DNA from: Ectobius pallidus
Taxonomy: Eukaryota > Arthropoda > Insecta > Blattodea > Ectobiidae
Direction of reading: 5' to 3'
DNA length: 64,000 nt
NCBI GenBank assembly: GCA_964059195.1
Contig: CAXKWD010000006.1
Location: forward strand, 15,120,530 to 15,184,529
Positions within the stretch are counted from its first letter, which is position 1. The number at the start of each line of letters is the position of its first letter. Below the pieces are notes generated by a model. It saw nothing but the letters and a program-made list of their open reading frames with translations. It did not search any database and had not been told where the DNA came from. The position numbers were made by a program, and so were the translations under genes. Of the stretch, positions 1-11,700 are shown one piece after another.

Positions 1-1183
1 CATAGGAAAAACGACCTCAGAGCTTCCTGGCCCAGATATCCCCTCTGCATCCAGTAGATTTTGCTGGGCATTGTGTACAGATCGATCAAATACTTCGATA
101 TATCAATATATCAATTGACATATATCGATATATCAATAAGTGAAAGTGTTTCAATATATATATCGATAAAATATTTTTAATACTGACGCTGCTATAGCAA
201 GAAATCACATTTTTTGTTCTAGCAAACAAAAGCGAAAATTAAAAATTGGGCTTCGAGGTGCATTCAACCACCCTTCATTCCATCTATGTTTAAAATTTCA
301 GATCTCTGCATTTATTAGATTTCGCAGGACATCATGTACACACAGGCAGACAGACAGACTGAAAGAAAGACAAGCAGTCAGACAGACAAACACTTCCCCA
401 TATTATAAAGATATAGGCTGTTTATAATGTACTTTTCACCTGCTACTCTCCAGATCTGAAGATTGTTCTATGCTTGATAATAGGCCTAATCGATATCATA
501 CTGATGTCATAATGGAAATCTGTATAATTATGCATATCATTATGATAATATACTGTCATGTTACACCTAATAAGCATATTATAGTATGGTAGAACAAAAA
601 ATAGAGGAACTGTCTACATAATTATTACACCAATGCATTTAATGACCATAAAATGCTGAAAAAATGCCAAATAAAAATGCATTTATGGCCTAAAAATAGT
701 GACAAAATGACACAAAATAAAATAAAAACAAACAATAAATTTACCATTATTACTTATAATTAGTTTTTAAGTAATGAGTTGCTAAAAACAATTTAATGGA
801 TGAAAGATATATGAATTTACAATATAAAACCCACTTATTTTGTTACTAAAGAAGTAAATAACTTTATACTACTTGGACACCCTTAGCAAAAAGAAAATCT
901 GAACTGGCATGCCCATCAAATTGTCCATAGCAACTACATGTCATTTAAAAAGAAAGAACAAATTCTTTATTGCTAAAGACAAGCTGCTAGGGTGATTACA
1001 ATAAACCTGAATTAAAATTAACTATGAACACTTGGTGTAGATTCTCAAATAAAAAAGATTGTCTGTTGTCTGAAAGTAACGATTTGTACATGGAAAAGCT
1101 CCTCTCTACCTCCGCTGACACATGAGCTAAAAATGCCGAAAATTACCTAAAAATTAAAAAAAAAAAGCGTGTGTGGAACGCCA
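1..1183. other. AT-rich intergenic sequence with degenerate repeats
   Basis: No gene is visible. Two diverged copies of one motif, about 280 bp apart (near 45-85 and 300-345), both read roughly CTGCATnnAgTAGATTTyGC followed by a GTACA stretch; the second runs into a CAGACAGACAGAC run. Short ATCGATATATCAAT units are tandemly arranged near 85-175. The rest is AT-rich without a coherent reading frame. Confidence 0.5.
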
Positions 1184-1833
1184 CGCGACAGAAGTGAAAC
1201 TTGTTTTAATTTTTGGATTTTTCAATTTTGGATTACTGGAATTTTAAATTTTCGATTGTTGGACTTATTAATATTGGGTTTTTGGACTTTTTAATTTTGG
1301 ATTTGAAATTTTTTAATTTGGATTTTTTAAATTTTGGATTTTTTATTTTAAATTTTGGATTTTTTATTTTAAATTTTGGATTTTTTATTTTAAATTTTGG
1401 ATTTTTAATTTTGGATTTTTATGTTTTAAATTTTGGATTTTTTTAAAGTTTTAGAATTTTTATTTTTTTTATTTTTCAATTTTGGATATTTGGATTTTCT
1501 GTTTTTTAAATTTTGGATTAAAAGACTTTGAATTGGATCTTTGAATGTTTTAGTTTTGGAATGTTGTATTTTTTAATTTTGGATCTTTAATTATTTTTAT
1601 TTTGTATTTTGTATTTTTTAATTTTAAAAATTATGTATGTTTGATTTTTTAATTTTTGGATTTTTAAAACTTTGGATAAGCCTAATCATTGAGTTGATTA
1701 TTTTCTGTGCAGTTCATTCTGTCACACCTCACTAATTTCTGACGATTTTGAGCATTACATTAATTTTGTGACAATTTTTTAGCATTACACAAGCTCTCGA
1801 TTTACCCCTACCGCGGCTAAAGAAGTTTCACTT
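1184..1833 (+). mobile_element. T-rich array element with short inverted ends, copy A
   Basis: A unit of about 650 bp begins with GCGACAGAAGTGAAACTT and ends with AAAGAAGTTTCACTT, so the tips (AAGTGAAACTT / AAGTTTCACTT) are inverted repeats. Between them lies about 480 bp of degenerate tandem repeat built on TTTTGGATTTTTAAA, then about 130 bp of ordinary sequence with repeated GTGAC and AGCATTACA motifs. A second copy with the same two flanks but an array of a different length is at 13028-13810, where it interrupts a LINE reading frame. It encodes nothing. It behaves like a non-autonomous DNA element; I cannot name the family. Confidence 0.6.
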
Positions 1834-2478
1834 TAAAAAAAAAAGACCTATCTCTTAAAAATCACAAAAAATGCAAAAACAAATTGCTCTTATTTAATCA
1901 ATTAATTCATGATACACATTTATATATAATTGGGCTATCTTTTAACCTTCTAATCAAATAGATGCAAAATCAACAAATGCCTTTCCCTAATAATTATGAA
2001 TGTGTATTTTAGGGTACTTGTAGTTGTTATGGGACTGCTTTCTAAAGTCAATTGATAAATTAATATTAATCCTAATAAACTAAGATTTAAAAATGTAGGA
2101 TTTCCGTGTCCTTCACTCCTTCCTGCCACAGCACTTACACTGACACCAATAAATCAGATGACATTCATTGATAATCCCTGCATAAAAACAGTGAACTTTG
2201 TAACATTTCCAAACTTATACGAGTGACTGCTAAAAATGTCTTTGCTATTTAATTGTGTGTTACAATATTAGGAAGGTTTATATCTGCAGTTCTTATTACA
2301 AGGTTTTCATAGTAAATATCTGAATGTAAGTACCTTGCCATTTTTCTCTTATCCTAATAAAAGAGTTAATGGATACTTCACTAAATGTAAAATATTTTCA
2401 CTCCTTCAGAACAGGAAGTTCCAAAAAAAAAAAAAAAAAAAAAATCTATGTTCAAAACTTATACACAACAACAACAAC

Positions 2479-2537
<59 letters not shown>

Positions 2538-2604
2538 TAAAAATAACAACAATAAGAATAACAAGAATAACAAAAATCAAAATAATATTTAATTTTTATA
2601 CTGT
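1834..2604. other. AT-rich intergenic sequence
   Basis: No gene or named repeat is recognised apart from the simple repeats at 2420-2537. The low-complexity translations (poly-Asn, poly-Ile) across this stretch are artefacts of the AAT repeat. Confidence 0.5.
2420..2537. repeat. poly-A run and (AAT)n microsatellite
   Basis: A run of about 23 A is followed 30 bp later by CAA repeats that pass into roughly 20 perfect AAT units. Length at such loci usually varies between individuals. Confidence 0.9.
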
Positions 2605-3062
2605 AGAATTAAGTGTTAAATCTGAGAGTATTCGAAAACAAGGTGTTTAGGAAAATATTTGGGTCTAAGAGAAATGAAAATGGGGACTGTAGAAAACTGC
2701 ATAACAATAAGCTTCATAACCTGTACTCGTCACCGGATATAGTAAGGGCAATTAAATCATGAAGGATGAAATGGGCAGGACATGTTGCATGTATGGGGGA
2801 GGAAAGACTTACCTAAAAAATATTGTCTGGGAGACCCGAAGGGAAAAGACCACTTGGAAGACCTAGACGTAGGTGGGAGGACAATATTAGGATAGATTTA
2901 AGAGAAGTAGGATATGAGAGGGACGGTTGGATGGAGTTAGCACAGAATAGAGTTGAATGGCGGGCTCGGGTAAGCGCAGCAATGAACCTTGGGTTCCATA
3001 AAATAGATAATATTCCTTTAGCTGGCTTAGGAATTATCTATTACCATTGAATAAGTAAGTAA
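2605..3062 (+). mobile_element. 5'-truncated LINE 3' end (endonuclease-RT C-terminus)
   Basis: Broken frames read FRKIFG..NGD, then KWAGHVA, then the open segment 2823-3050 containing GRPEGKRPLGRPRRRWED and AQNRVEWRARVSAAMNL. This is the characteristic C-terminal tail of insect endonuclease-reverse transcriptases of non-LTR elements. The insert ends in a TAAG repeat tail (about 3048-3062). Related fragments lie at 60815-61170 (plus) and 47890-48015 (minus), so this is a dispersed, 5'-truncated family. It is a dead copy with several frameshifts and no RT domain. Confidence 0.8.
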
Positions 3063-3577
3063 GAATTCAAGTGTTAACATTAGCTATAACTGTAAATATT
3101 TTAATACTACACTGTATTGAATGTTAATATCGGGTCAATCGATTAGAAATGAACCAGACCTTGTTGCTCGACATTTTTTATTTTCCTAACTTTATTTACC
3201 AGTTATTCCTCCAGTACAAGGTGAGTTCAAAACTATGGTAAGAAAAATTTTAGGTTCATACTTTTTTTTTGTTTTGGCGGCCGTTTTAAGTTTGCTTTGT
3301 AACCATTTTTCAGCCAAAAATATGTTTTGCACAAATGTATCTAACTCTGTTAATTTTATAGATAAGACAAAATAAAAACCAAAATTATCAGAATAATATA
3401 CTCTAGATTTTTTGTTCTAACATAATATTACCTAAGTAGTGAGGAAAGTGGAGAAAAAAATTCACAGCTACTGATTGAAAATTAACTTAAAACGTGAGTT
3501 TTAATGCTGCAAAATTATTAAAAGGAGGAAAGACTCAGCTTTAATTGTTTTCTTATATAGATCTACTATAGGACTAC
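3063..3577. other. AT-rich sequence, nothing recognised
   Basis: No reading frame, structured RNA or repeat family can be supported here. Confidence 0.5.
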
Positions 3578-4000
3578 TTTTTTTTTTTTTTTTTTTTTTT
3601 TTTTATTTATTTTTTTATTTTATTTTATTTTTTTTTTATTTATTTATTTATTATTTATTATTTATTTATTACAAGAGATATTACAAGAGGTATTACATTT
3701 AGTAATACACCCGAATGAGCAAGACTGCTCGTGCTCGGGTGCCGTTTCAAAAATATCAAAGTGAAGAAAGAGGAGAGACAAAGAAATAGAGTGTATAATG
3801 TGCTTAACTAAAAAAGAAAGTAAAACAAAAACATTAAAACATAAATACATAAATACATAAAAGGAGTGAAACAAAAATTACTTAAAAGCTAAAAAATTAC
3901 AAAAAATTCTTTACATATCTATTAAATTTAACAGTGGAGTATGCTGAGAGGTCAGGATTTTTTCTGATAATTGAGTTGCTGTAGAAGTTTCAAACTTGAG
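3578..4000 (-). mobile_element. LINE 3' end with T/TTTA tail (minus strand)
   Basis: A long T run followed by TTTA/TTAT repeats (3578-3670) sits where the 3' tail of a minus-strand LINE would be. Next comes a hairpin (CACCCGAATGAGC / GCTCGTGCTCGGGTG around 3710-3740) of a type common in CR1-like LINE 3' ends. Minus-strand translation near 3900-3990 (..YSNSIIRKNPDLSAYSTVKF..) resembles the extreme C-terminus of a LINE RT. The element is heavily 5' truncated. Family assignment to the CR1/Jockey side is an inference. Confidence 0.45.
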
Positions 4001-4322
4001 AGCTTTGTCCCTTTTTTATACATTTTTCAAAAATGCCCAAGTGCGTATTTTGGCAATATTTGAAGTAGAATATCTCAAAAGGGACTGAGTAAAAAATTAT
4101 GAAATTAATACAAATAACACATCTTTATGACATAAAGATGTGATAAAAATTTGGTGACTGAGAGTCAACTGGTTCCTGAGTTATAGTGCATCAAACTTTG
4201 CCAAAAATTGCGTTATACGCACACAAAATTTAACGGTAATTAATGGTAAAAACCCACATTGTAATTTAGAATACAACATTTTATTGAACCTAATTTTGTT
4301 ACACAAGAAAGTTGTATATATA

Positions 4323-4778
4323 CAGGTAGGGAAAAAAGAGCGAACCAACTAAAATATCTGCGTTGGCGATATGAGCTCTTTTCGCTCTGTATTGAAATTT
4401 GTTCTATTGTCGACTGTTGACTTAGCCCATTTCGAAACCCATTAGAAAATAAGCTAGTAAAATTCATTGTCTGGGAATAATCCGTTAATTAAGTAGTTAA
4501 ATATTGCGGTAATCAAAAAGTAGCGGAAAAACAATATGAATTAAGGAAACAAAAAATTCCTTCCTTGGCAGGATTCAAACCGAGAACGTGTTACTTACCA
4601 GTCGAAGGTCATGCGCCCCAAGCACCTGAGCTATTCAACTAAGACGAAAGCAGTAACCAGCTGCGTGGCTGTTGTCCAACTACACAGTTCTAAGGAATAC
4701 GCATGGACACTGGTGTGGACAAGGCTCTGAAATCAGCTACAAGAGTTGGTAAGTTATGCTTTTTTTTTTCCCTACCTG
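4323..4778. mobile_element. TA-flanked MITE containing a tRNA-like segment
   Basis: The left tip CAGGTAGGGAAAAAAGAGC is matched in inverted orientation by the right tip GC(T)nCCCTACCTG, and both sides carry a TA dinucleotide (4321-4322 and 4779-4780). This is the signature of a Tc1/mariner-superfamily non-autonomous element of 456 bp. It has no transposase. A tRNA-related stretch lies inside (4560-4665). Confidence 0.7.
4560..4665 (-). other. tRNA-related (SINE head-like) segment
   Basis: On the minus strand an A-box-like TAGCTCAGGTGC is followed about 50 nt later by a B-box-like GGTTTGAATCC, with TTCGACTGGTAAG between them. Arm pairing is poor and there is an insertion relative to a tRNA, so this is a tRNA-derived relic or SINE head rather than a functional tRNA gene. 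Confidence 0.45.
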
Positions 4779-5821
4779 TACATTTCATCAGTTAGCATGA
4801 TAAATTTATAATTTCCTCAAAGTGTTGAAGATTGTTGATATTTTGGTGCATAGTTTTTCTGTTATGTTGTGCGTTCTGCCTGAAACTGTTCTGTAGGGGT
4901 AATCTTCCTCACAATTTTACTTACTGGAACCCACAGCATGTCTTTTTTAGATATCCGGAAGGCAGGATAGGCCAGGTGGATGGAAAAAATTAACTAGTAG
5001 ATCATTATTTTGATTAATCTTGTCTTTGACTATGCCCAGCCACCACTGATCTTCGTAAATGCATTCAACATAGTCCATGTTTGTAAGCGAAGATGTGTTA
5101 GTAAACACAATTGAAGTTTTGTGCTCATCAAATTCTTTACATATTGACATGGTGTAACATCTGATTTGATTGTCACTCATAGGAACGAATCAATGATACC
5201 CTCTTGTTCCTGTCACAGGCATGCAAATTTCAAATCTTTTTCTTAGTTTAGCTTCAGTTTGTTTAATTTCTTTGGCAGGGGCAAAAATATAATTTATTTT
5301 GTTTATTTTTTCCTTGCAGTATTTGAACATGTCTTGTGGAGTAAAAATTTAGTCATTGCAAGGTCTTTGAATGCTGGCTCTAGTTAATTCCCTTTTAGTG
5401 GTACTACCTATTCCATCACAAGAGTTCTTCCCACGGGATGTAGCAAAGAAATTCCATTCAGCTATCAAGCAAAAATCGTTCTCATGTTGGCACATATTAA
5501 TATAGTTTTTCTTATTTGTGTATTGGCTACAAGCACTATTGCTGAAGTACATCATCATCTTGACTTCTGGTAAAACATTCTTCCCTTCAGTGATAAGATG
5601 GTTTTGAAATTCATGAACTGTAGAGGTGTCATGAATGAGGTAGTCACTTATCATACAAATTTTTTTTTTGCAGCAAATTTTATCTTCTTTTTTTAAATAA
5701 AAAAGTAGCCTGGCTGTTAGTCCAGTGGTAGCTTTGAATTTCATCCTGAACACAAAATGTAAATCTGTAGCAAGATTGAGATCGGAAATATACACACAAA
5801 ACTTCACTAAAAAGGTATATT

Positions 5822-5880
5822 TACCCAGAATGATCATTTCAACGGGTCTTCCCGCCATCATCAGCTGATTCCGACTGGCC
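5822..5880 (-). ncRNA. Hammerhead-ribozyme-like motif in Penelope pLTR, left arm
   Basis: The minus strand carries CTGATGA (5858-5864), a GGCGGG-AAGA-CCCGTT stem-loop and GAAA (5837-5840). This is the conserved hammerhead core order (core, stem II, GAAA), followed by the very short self-complementary stem III (ATGATCAT) described for Penelope-like elements. It mirrors the motif at 7318-7376. Cleavage activity is inferred, not shown. Confidence 0.65.
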
Positions 5881-6705
5881 CTCTGGCGGCGGATGAATGA
5901 ACTTGTCAATCAAGGTTCCATGTATGCCAACTGAAGTGTCAAAGTTTAAAAGATTTTCTCGGTTCTTTTTAATGAATATTTTTTCCCATACCATAAGATC
6001 TATTGGTTTTTCAACTTGTTTTAATAATTCAATTTCATTTTCAATTTCATGGCCTACTTCCCAAAAATGCATTGCCAAAGCGGATTTTTCAATTTGTTTA
6101 TTCATAATGTTCCTAAAATGTTCTTTTCTCCTTGTGCTAAATTCCTTTTTGTTTGGCCAACATAAAATTTTCCACAATCTTTGCAATTAATTTTGTAAAT
6201 TCCAGCTTTTTTGTAATGAGGGACCTTATCTTTCTGGTTGGTTTTTATTAGATTTTTCAAACTGAATTTATTCTGTGGTGCCAATTTGATGTTTACAATG
6301 TTGAAAATCTTCTGAAATCTGTTATTTGCCCATGGGTGATAGGTGAATCTTTTGTGATTTTTGTTTTCTTTTTCATTTAATACTGTAGTTGTCTCTTTAA
6401 CCTTCTTCTGTTTTTTGAATTTCCTTACTTTTTTGTCAATCAGATCTTTTTTTATTGACAAAAAAGTAAGGAAATTCAAAAAACAGAAGAAGATTAAAGA
6501 GACAACTACACTATTAAATGAAAAAGAAAACAAAAATCACAAAAGATTCACCTATCACCCATGGGCAAACAACAGATTTCAGAAGATTTTCAACATTGTA
6601 AACATCAAATTGGCACCACAGAATAAATTCAGTTTGAAAAATCTAATAAAAACCAACCAGAAAGATAAGGTCCCTCATTACAAAAAAGCTGGAATTTACA
6701 AAATT

Positions 6706-6998
6706 ATTGAGTTTTGTCCATTCTGTAGCGATAATCTTAATGATTTATGTATAGCGTAGAGCTTTATCACTGGTACTCACTACTAAATTGCGGTATTTTT
6801 ACCTGTTGGAGCGCTTTCAACCGCATGGAGCGGCCATCTTCAGCAACTGAAGAGTCAGTTGCTGTTGCTGTTGCTGTTGCTGAAGAGTCAGTTGCTGAAG
6901 ATGGCCGCTCCATGCGGTTGAAAGCGCTCCAACAGGTAAAAATACCGCAATTTAGTAGTGAGTACCAGTGATAAAGCTCTACGCTATACATAAATCAT
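6706..6998. mobile_element. Palindromic insert with 9-bp target duplication (Penelope pLTR-like)
   Basis: TACAAAATT occurs at 6697-6705 and 6999-7007, exactly where the GIYKI/NCKDCG codons of the Penelope copy are interrupted. The insert is a near-perfect palindrome of about 120-bp arms (about 6740-6998) around a GTTGCTGTTGCTGTT core, preceded on the left by a 34-bp non-palindromic extension. Each arm contains CTGAAGA, a GC-rich stem (GGCCGC..GCGGTT) and GAAA (6895-6923 on plus), which resembles a degenerate hammerhead core. The 9-bp duplication also fits a Mutator-type MITE, but the extension and hammerhead-like core favour a Penelope-derived foldback. Confidence 0.65.
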
Positions 6999-7317
6999 TA
7001 CAAAATTAATTGCAAAGATTGTGGAAAATTTTATGTTGGCCAAACAAAAAGGAATTTAGACACAAGGAGAAAAGAACATTTTAGGAACATTATGAATAAA
7101 CAAATTGAAAAATCCGCTTTGGCAATGCATTTTTGGGAAGTAGGCCATGAAATTGAAAATGAAATTGAATTATTAAAACAAGTTGAAAAACCAATAGATC
7201 TTATGGTATGGGAAAAAATATTCATTAAAAAGAACCGAGAAAATCTTTTAAACTTTGACACTTCAGTTGGCATACATGGAACCTTGATTGACAAGTTCAT
7301 TCATCCGCCGCCAGAGG

Positions 7318-7376
7318 GCCAGTCGGAATCAGCTGATGATGGCGGGAAGACCCGTTGAAATGATCATTCTGGGTAA
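7318..7376 (+). ncRNA. Hammerhead-ribozyme-like motif in Penelope pLTR, right arm
   Basis: CTGATGA at 7333-7339, stem II GGCGGG/CCCGTT closed by AAGA, GAAA at 7357-7360, then the 8-nt palindrome ATGATCAT as minimal stem III and a TTC|TGG junction; CAG upstream can pair with CTG downstream as stem I. All core nucleotides of a type I hammerhead are present. Penelope-like elements are known to carry such ribozymes in their terminal repeats. Confidence 0.7.
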
Positions 7377-7889
7377 ATATACCTTTTTAGTGAAGTTTTG
7401 TGTGTATATTTCCGATCTCAATCTTGCTACAGATTTGAACACTTCACTGTAAATTTCCATCTAATATTTATACAAAATGTAAAGTTTTCTGAAAAATCAC
7501 CAATGACCAAACATTCACTGTCTTTGAGATTATCTTTAAGTTCTCTGAAATGATTAGATTGGACTTTTGAAATGAAATGGTGAGATTTTAATTTTACTAT
7601 ATCTTCCACAAGAAGATTTAGAAATTCATCACTTGGTAGTAGTCTGGTGATAAGGTCTGTTCTACTGCTTGAAAGCTACTTCCTCTGGTAAATAGTCAAT
7701 TTCATTCATGAGAAATTCCATTAGTCCTTCTGATCCGGGACATACAGAACACTTGTCCAGCATCCAATATTCATTCTCAATGTCACACACAAGAAATTCC
7801 ATCAAGTCTCTGTAAATTATATTGAGGTTGGCTCCTTCAATCAAGAGCTTCATGTTCTTATGGTATTTACAGACACACACACTTTGTGT

Positions 7890-8730
7890 GCCAGATGATC
7901 CTGGAAGGACACACCACTTTGGTCACAGAGTACAGAATAATGACAATCCACTTTTGTGCTTAGGGTATTTTGTATTTTGTTTGTATTTTAAGTGTTTCAA
8001 CAACCAAGCCGAGCAATTGGCAATTCTGAAAGCCCTCGAAAAAGTTGAAGAGATTAATGAACAATTTGAAACGGATAAAACCGCAGCAATATATACCGAC
8101 CGTAACATAACTATGGACTTGCTAAGAAACAACAACAGTCACAATGACCTAATCAGATAGATAAAAGGAAGATTACACACACTAACACAACAAAACTGGC
8201 AGATAAACTTCATGTGGGTTAAGGGCCATGTCGGAAATCAAGGGAATGAGCTTGCTGACCGCCTGGCCAAAGATGCAGCAACCAGTACCATTCTGGAGAA
8301 AACATTCAGCCTCATACCGACCTTAGGGAAGAAAGCTTACAACTGTGGGAGAATGAGTGGTGAACTACCACCAAAGGAGAACTAACCAGGACATTCTTTC
8401 CAACTATTAAAGATGACTGAAGATGAAATTGACGCTAACTCACAATATAACAGCAGTGACCATAGGACATGGAAAGTTCGGTGCATATCTGGAAAGATTT
8501 AAAATCAAAGATAACCCAAAGTGCGTGTGTAAAAACATTCAAACAGTGCTTCACATATTGTGGGAATGCAACTTATTGAGTGAAGAAAGAAAAGAACTAT
8601 GCAAATATGTACTGAAAACAGGTGGACGCTGGCCATTAAATAATAATGAACTCATGGACGAATATTGTAAAAGATTTCAAAATTTTGTAAACAAAATTGA
8701 CTTTGACAAACTTCAGACATAATATTCAAA
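7890..8730 (+). mobile_element. LINE RNase H and C-terminal knuckle fragment
   Basis: Broken plus-strand frames read NNQAEQLAILKALE, IYTDRNITMDLL, then after a stop FMWVKGHVGNQGNELADRLAKDAA, and in a further frame (8423-8722) ITAVTIGHGKFGAYLERF and CVCKNIQTVLHILWEC. This is the RNase H domain (QAE, TD, HVGN.GNELAD) plus the C-terminal Cys/His segment of an I/R1-type LINE. The same arrangement, in better condition, is at 21765-22850 on the other strand. RT and EN regions are missing and stops interrupt the frame. Confidence 0.75.
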
Positions 8731-8779
8731 TTGGGACTATATGGTAGGAATGTTAACTTGTAAAATCTGAGAAGAATAC

Positions 8780-11700
8780 ATTTTATTGAACAAAATGAGC
8801 TGCTTGCTTCAAGCAAGTTACCATAGACACAGCATACCAATCAATCACTTTTGACAATAGTTCAAATGATGGTAAAAAATGGGTAACATATAAACAATAG
8901 TTTAAATAAAACATCTAAACAATTTTACTATATATTCTTATATATGTGGTGGTGCAATATGCCCACTGAGTCAGCAATGATGTTTTCTGCCATCTGATTT
9001 AAGGATGATAAGTCCAGTCCCAGCTTCCTAAGTACATCAGCAACCGATCGGTATACAGTACCTCTTGCTCCAAATAAAAGTCCATGGACAGTAAAATGCC
9101 GATCACCAAAATTCCTCCTATATTTATCTTTAAAGAAAGGAATACAGCTTTCATATATATCCTTTTTTTCACGGTCTACGTTGTTTGCTTGGTCGGCAGC
9201 ATTATTTTCATACCTTATTGTGGGGTCAAGGATGTAAGCTTCATGTGATCCTTTCTTAAAAGCCACGATGTCGGCAAAGCGATTGGATCCTGTCCCATCA
9301 ATAGCATGGACTTCCTCAAAGCATTCGTATCCATGTTTTGTTAGCATGGTGTTAAGTGCATGCTTCAACTTGTGGTGCCTCTGGGTAATCAGGAGAGAAT
9401 TGAAGGGACAAGATCCGAGCACATGGCCTGGTGTTTCAGTCTCCTTTGCACATCTGCGACAAAGGGATGTCCCATTCGATTCACTATGATTTCCAGGAAC
9501 TCCTTTCAAGTTGGCATAATTGATATTTAATTTCAAGAGGGCCGTCCATTCTGAAGAAGTTAGCTTAACTTTCTCCGCCATAAAGTTGTTAGTGGCTGTA
9601 TATTCCTTAAAATGAGATACGCCAATACCTTGCCATGACATTGATGACCATTCCTCGAATGATTTCAACCGCAAAACTCTTCTAAGTTGCCGAGAGCTCA
9701 TTTGAGTATTACTCTTGTCCAGTGTGGACTCAGCCTTGCCAAGCTCTGCTGAATCTCGTCATCATAATTAAATACCAGGAGGAAGCGGGGATCGTCACAA
9801 TTGGTCAACTTTTTAGCAACAGAAATATGTTGCAACGGGGCTTCCCATTGACAATTAATCAGCCCTAGTCCACGTAACTTACGAGGTGCATATAGCATTG
9901 CACTAGCAGTTCTGTCAGGAAGTCCAACAATTTCTTTTACAGTTCGCCGTATAATGACATCCAGGCCATCAAGCACATACAATGGAATTTTAGTCAAAGG
10001 CGCAGTCAGCAAAGGATATATGAGAGATGGAAATATATACTGATTGATTATATTGAGCTTCTGATTAGGTTTCAGCAAAGGAGATTTTGCTAATTTTTCT
10101 AGATTTTGGTGGAAAGGGACTAATGCGTCTTTATTGAACAGAAGCTCACTGTTAAACTTACAACCCAGATATTTAATGGTTTCATTTTCAGAGATTGAAG
10201 AAATAATTTCTCCACATCCTAAGTTTAAATTGCTTTGTACAAGCTGGCCTTGACTCACAACAATTGCTGAGCTTTTATCAGCGTTTATTTCTAAGCCTAT
10301 GGTTGGGTTGCAAGAAGGTTATGAGTAGCATCAATGACGCGAACTGCAGAATCAATGTTGCGAGCAGTCACTGCCTGATCATCAGCAAATCCTGTTAAGC
10401 ATATGGGTTCTGTGTCAGCACTTAATTTATACCCATACTTCGTAGCGAAATTTTGTTCACAAACATTATCATAAATGAAATTAATAGCAAGATTGAATAA
10501 AATTGGTGACAGTGGTCCACCCTGTGGTACTCCACATCTGACAGATATCTTCTTAGTCCGTTGAAGTCCTGTTTCCACTTGAATAGTGTTATCTTTTATA
10601 AGAGAAACAATTAAAGCTTGAAGGTCAGAGGATACACCAGCAGACTGAAGCGAGTTCTTAATATGTGCATGTCCTATCCGATCAAAAGCACGGGAAACAT
10701 CAAGAAATGCAATAACACAGTCAGTCTTATTTGTTTTCGAATGTTTCAAACAGCCAGACAGAAGTCTGGAATTGATATGACAGCCTGATATGTTTGGTAC
10801 AAATCCTCTTTGGTTTATATTTAATTCGATCTGTATCCTCAGTTGTTGATCAAGAACCCGTTCAATTATTCGCCGTATAACAGAATAGATGGTTATAGGC
10901 CTCCAGGAAGTTATGTTCTTCACATCTCCCTTGCCTTTATAGAGAAGAACAGTTCGCCCTTCTCTAAGTTTTATAGGCACAAAACTTGTTTTCAACATAA
11001 TATCTATAAGTACTTTAACAACTTCAGATATGCCAAGCTCTTTAACTGTTCTTATAAGTACTTTATCAAACCCAGGTGATGTGTCCACTGACATACCCTT
11101 AATCGCCTTCTTCACCATGTCAGTGGAGACTTCAGAAACATTGTCTTTCAGGCCACCAACAGGATATGTCTCTCTGACACAGTCATTAGGAGTCCCAAAA
11201 ACTTGAAGAAAATTATTCTCTATTTCACTAGTGTTAATAGGGCACCGCTTTGGATTACCTGAATTCATAATGGTCCTAACAACTGTCTTCCTTCTGTTGT
11301 AGTAATTAAATTGAGCAACTTCATAATCATATCTATTGTTATTTTTGTTCCTTCTAGCCTTTGAAGAACGTTGAGGATTTGACGAAACTGTATGGTTAAT
11401 ATTTTTTCTGTTCTTTCTAAGCTGATAGTAACGGGTTGCAGGATGTTGGGGTCCCGGCAGCTTGGCATTGGCTTCATTTAAAAATGTTAAAAAACTGCTG
11501 ACTTTATCATCAAAATCAGTGAATTCAAAATGATCAAGGTCACCATAAATATCTTGAAAGACTTTACGCCATTTATCAACTTCTTTCTGTAATTCAGCAT
11601 TTGACCTGGGTTTTGATGCCTTACTGTTTGGCAAATTCACTTCATTATTTATATTATCATTATCCGATTGCAATATTTTTGCAAGTTTATTTTTGTTTGA

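Larger units (their letters stand above)
5764..7471. mobile_element. Penelope-like element foldback (two inverted GIY-YIG copies)
   Basis: Two copies of the 3' part of a Penelope-like element face each other. The minus-strand copy (about 5764-6440) and plus-strand copy (about 6456-6705 plus 6999-7433) both encode a GIY-YIG endonuclease domain: GIYKINCKDCGKFYVGQTKRN, then KEHFRNIMNKQIEKSALAMHFWEVGHE and WEKIFIKKNRENLLNFD. Arm tips match to TCTGTAGCAAG, after which the right side has a further 38-bp one-sided extension. ACAAAATGTAAA flanks both ends (5752-5763 and 7472-7483). The right arm is split by a 293-bp palindrome. The RT domain is absent, so the structure cannot be autonomous. Confidence 0.8.
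4860..7890 (-). pseudogene. Unclassified conserved ORF, split by a Penelope-like insertion
   Basis: Minus-strand fragments read in order from 7880 down to about 4870 belong to one protein: EGANL..YRDLMEFLVCDIENE, KCSVCPGSEGLMEFL, LLVEDIVKLKSHHFI, FSENFTFC (to 7472); then after the insertion FTFC again, LLFYLKKEDKICC, MISDYLIHDTSTVHEFQNHL, VKMMMYFSNSACSQYTNKKN, EWNFFATSRGKNSCDGIGS, TKRELTRASIQRPC, GTRGYH, VPMSDNQIRCY, YVECIYEDQWWLGIVKD and FFHPPG (to about 4960). The spaced acidic motifs (YFSNSA, CDGIG) and HGK/GK block look like a transposon-encoded nuclease or transposase, but I cannot assign a family. The N-terminus is lost at the LINE junction near 7890, and several stops and frameshifts are present. 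The insertion duplicated 12 bp (ACAAAATGTAAA). Confidence 0.65.

Noticed and set aside
1213..1446. Open frame of Phe/Leu/Asn repeats
   Set aside because: It is produced by the T-rich tandem array; a repetitive DNA element, not a gene.
2335..2650. Open frames rich in Asn or Ile
   Set aside because: They are translations of an AAT microsatellite and poly-A run with no start context or conservation.
4560..4665. Functional tRNA gene
   Set aside because: Box-like motifs are present but arm pairing and spacing are wrong.
6747..6991. Two opposite-strand ORFs giving almost the same peptide
   Set aside because: Both arise from one palindromic insert; symmetry explains them.
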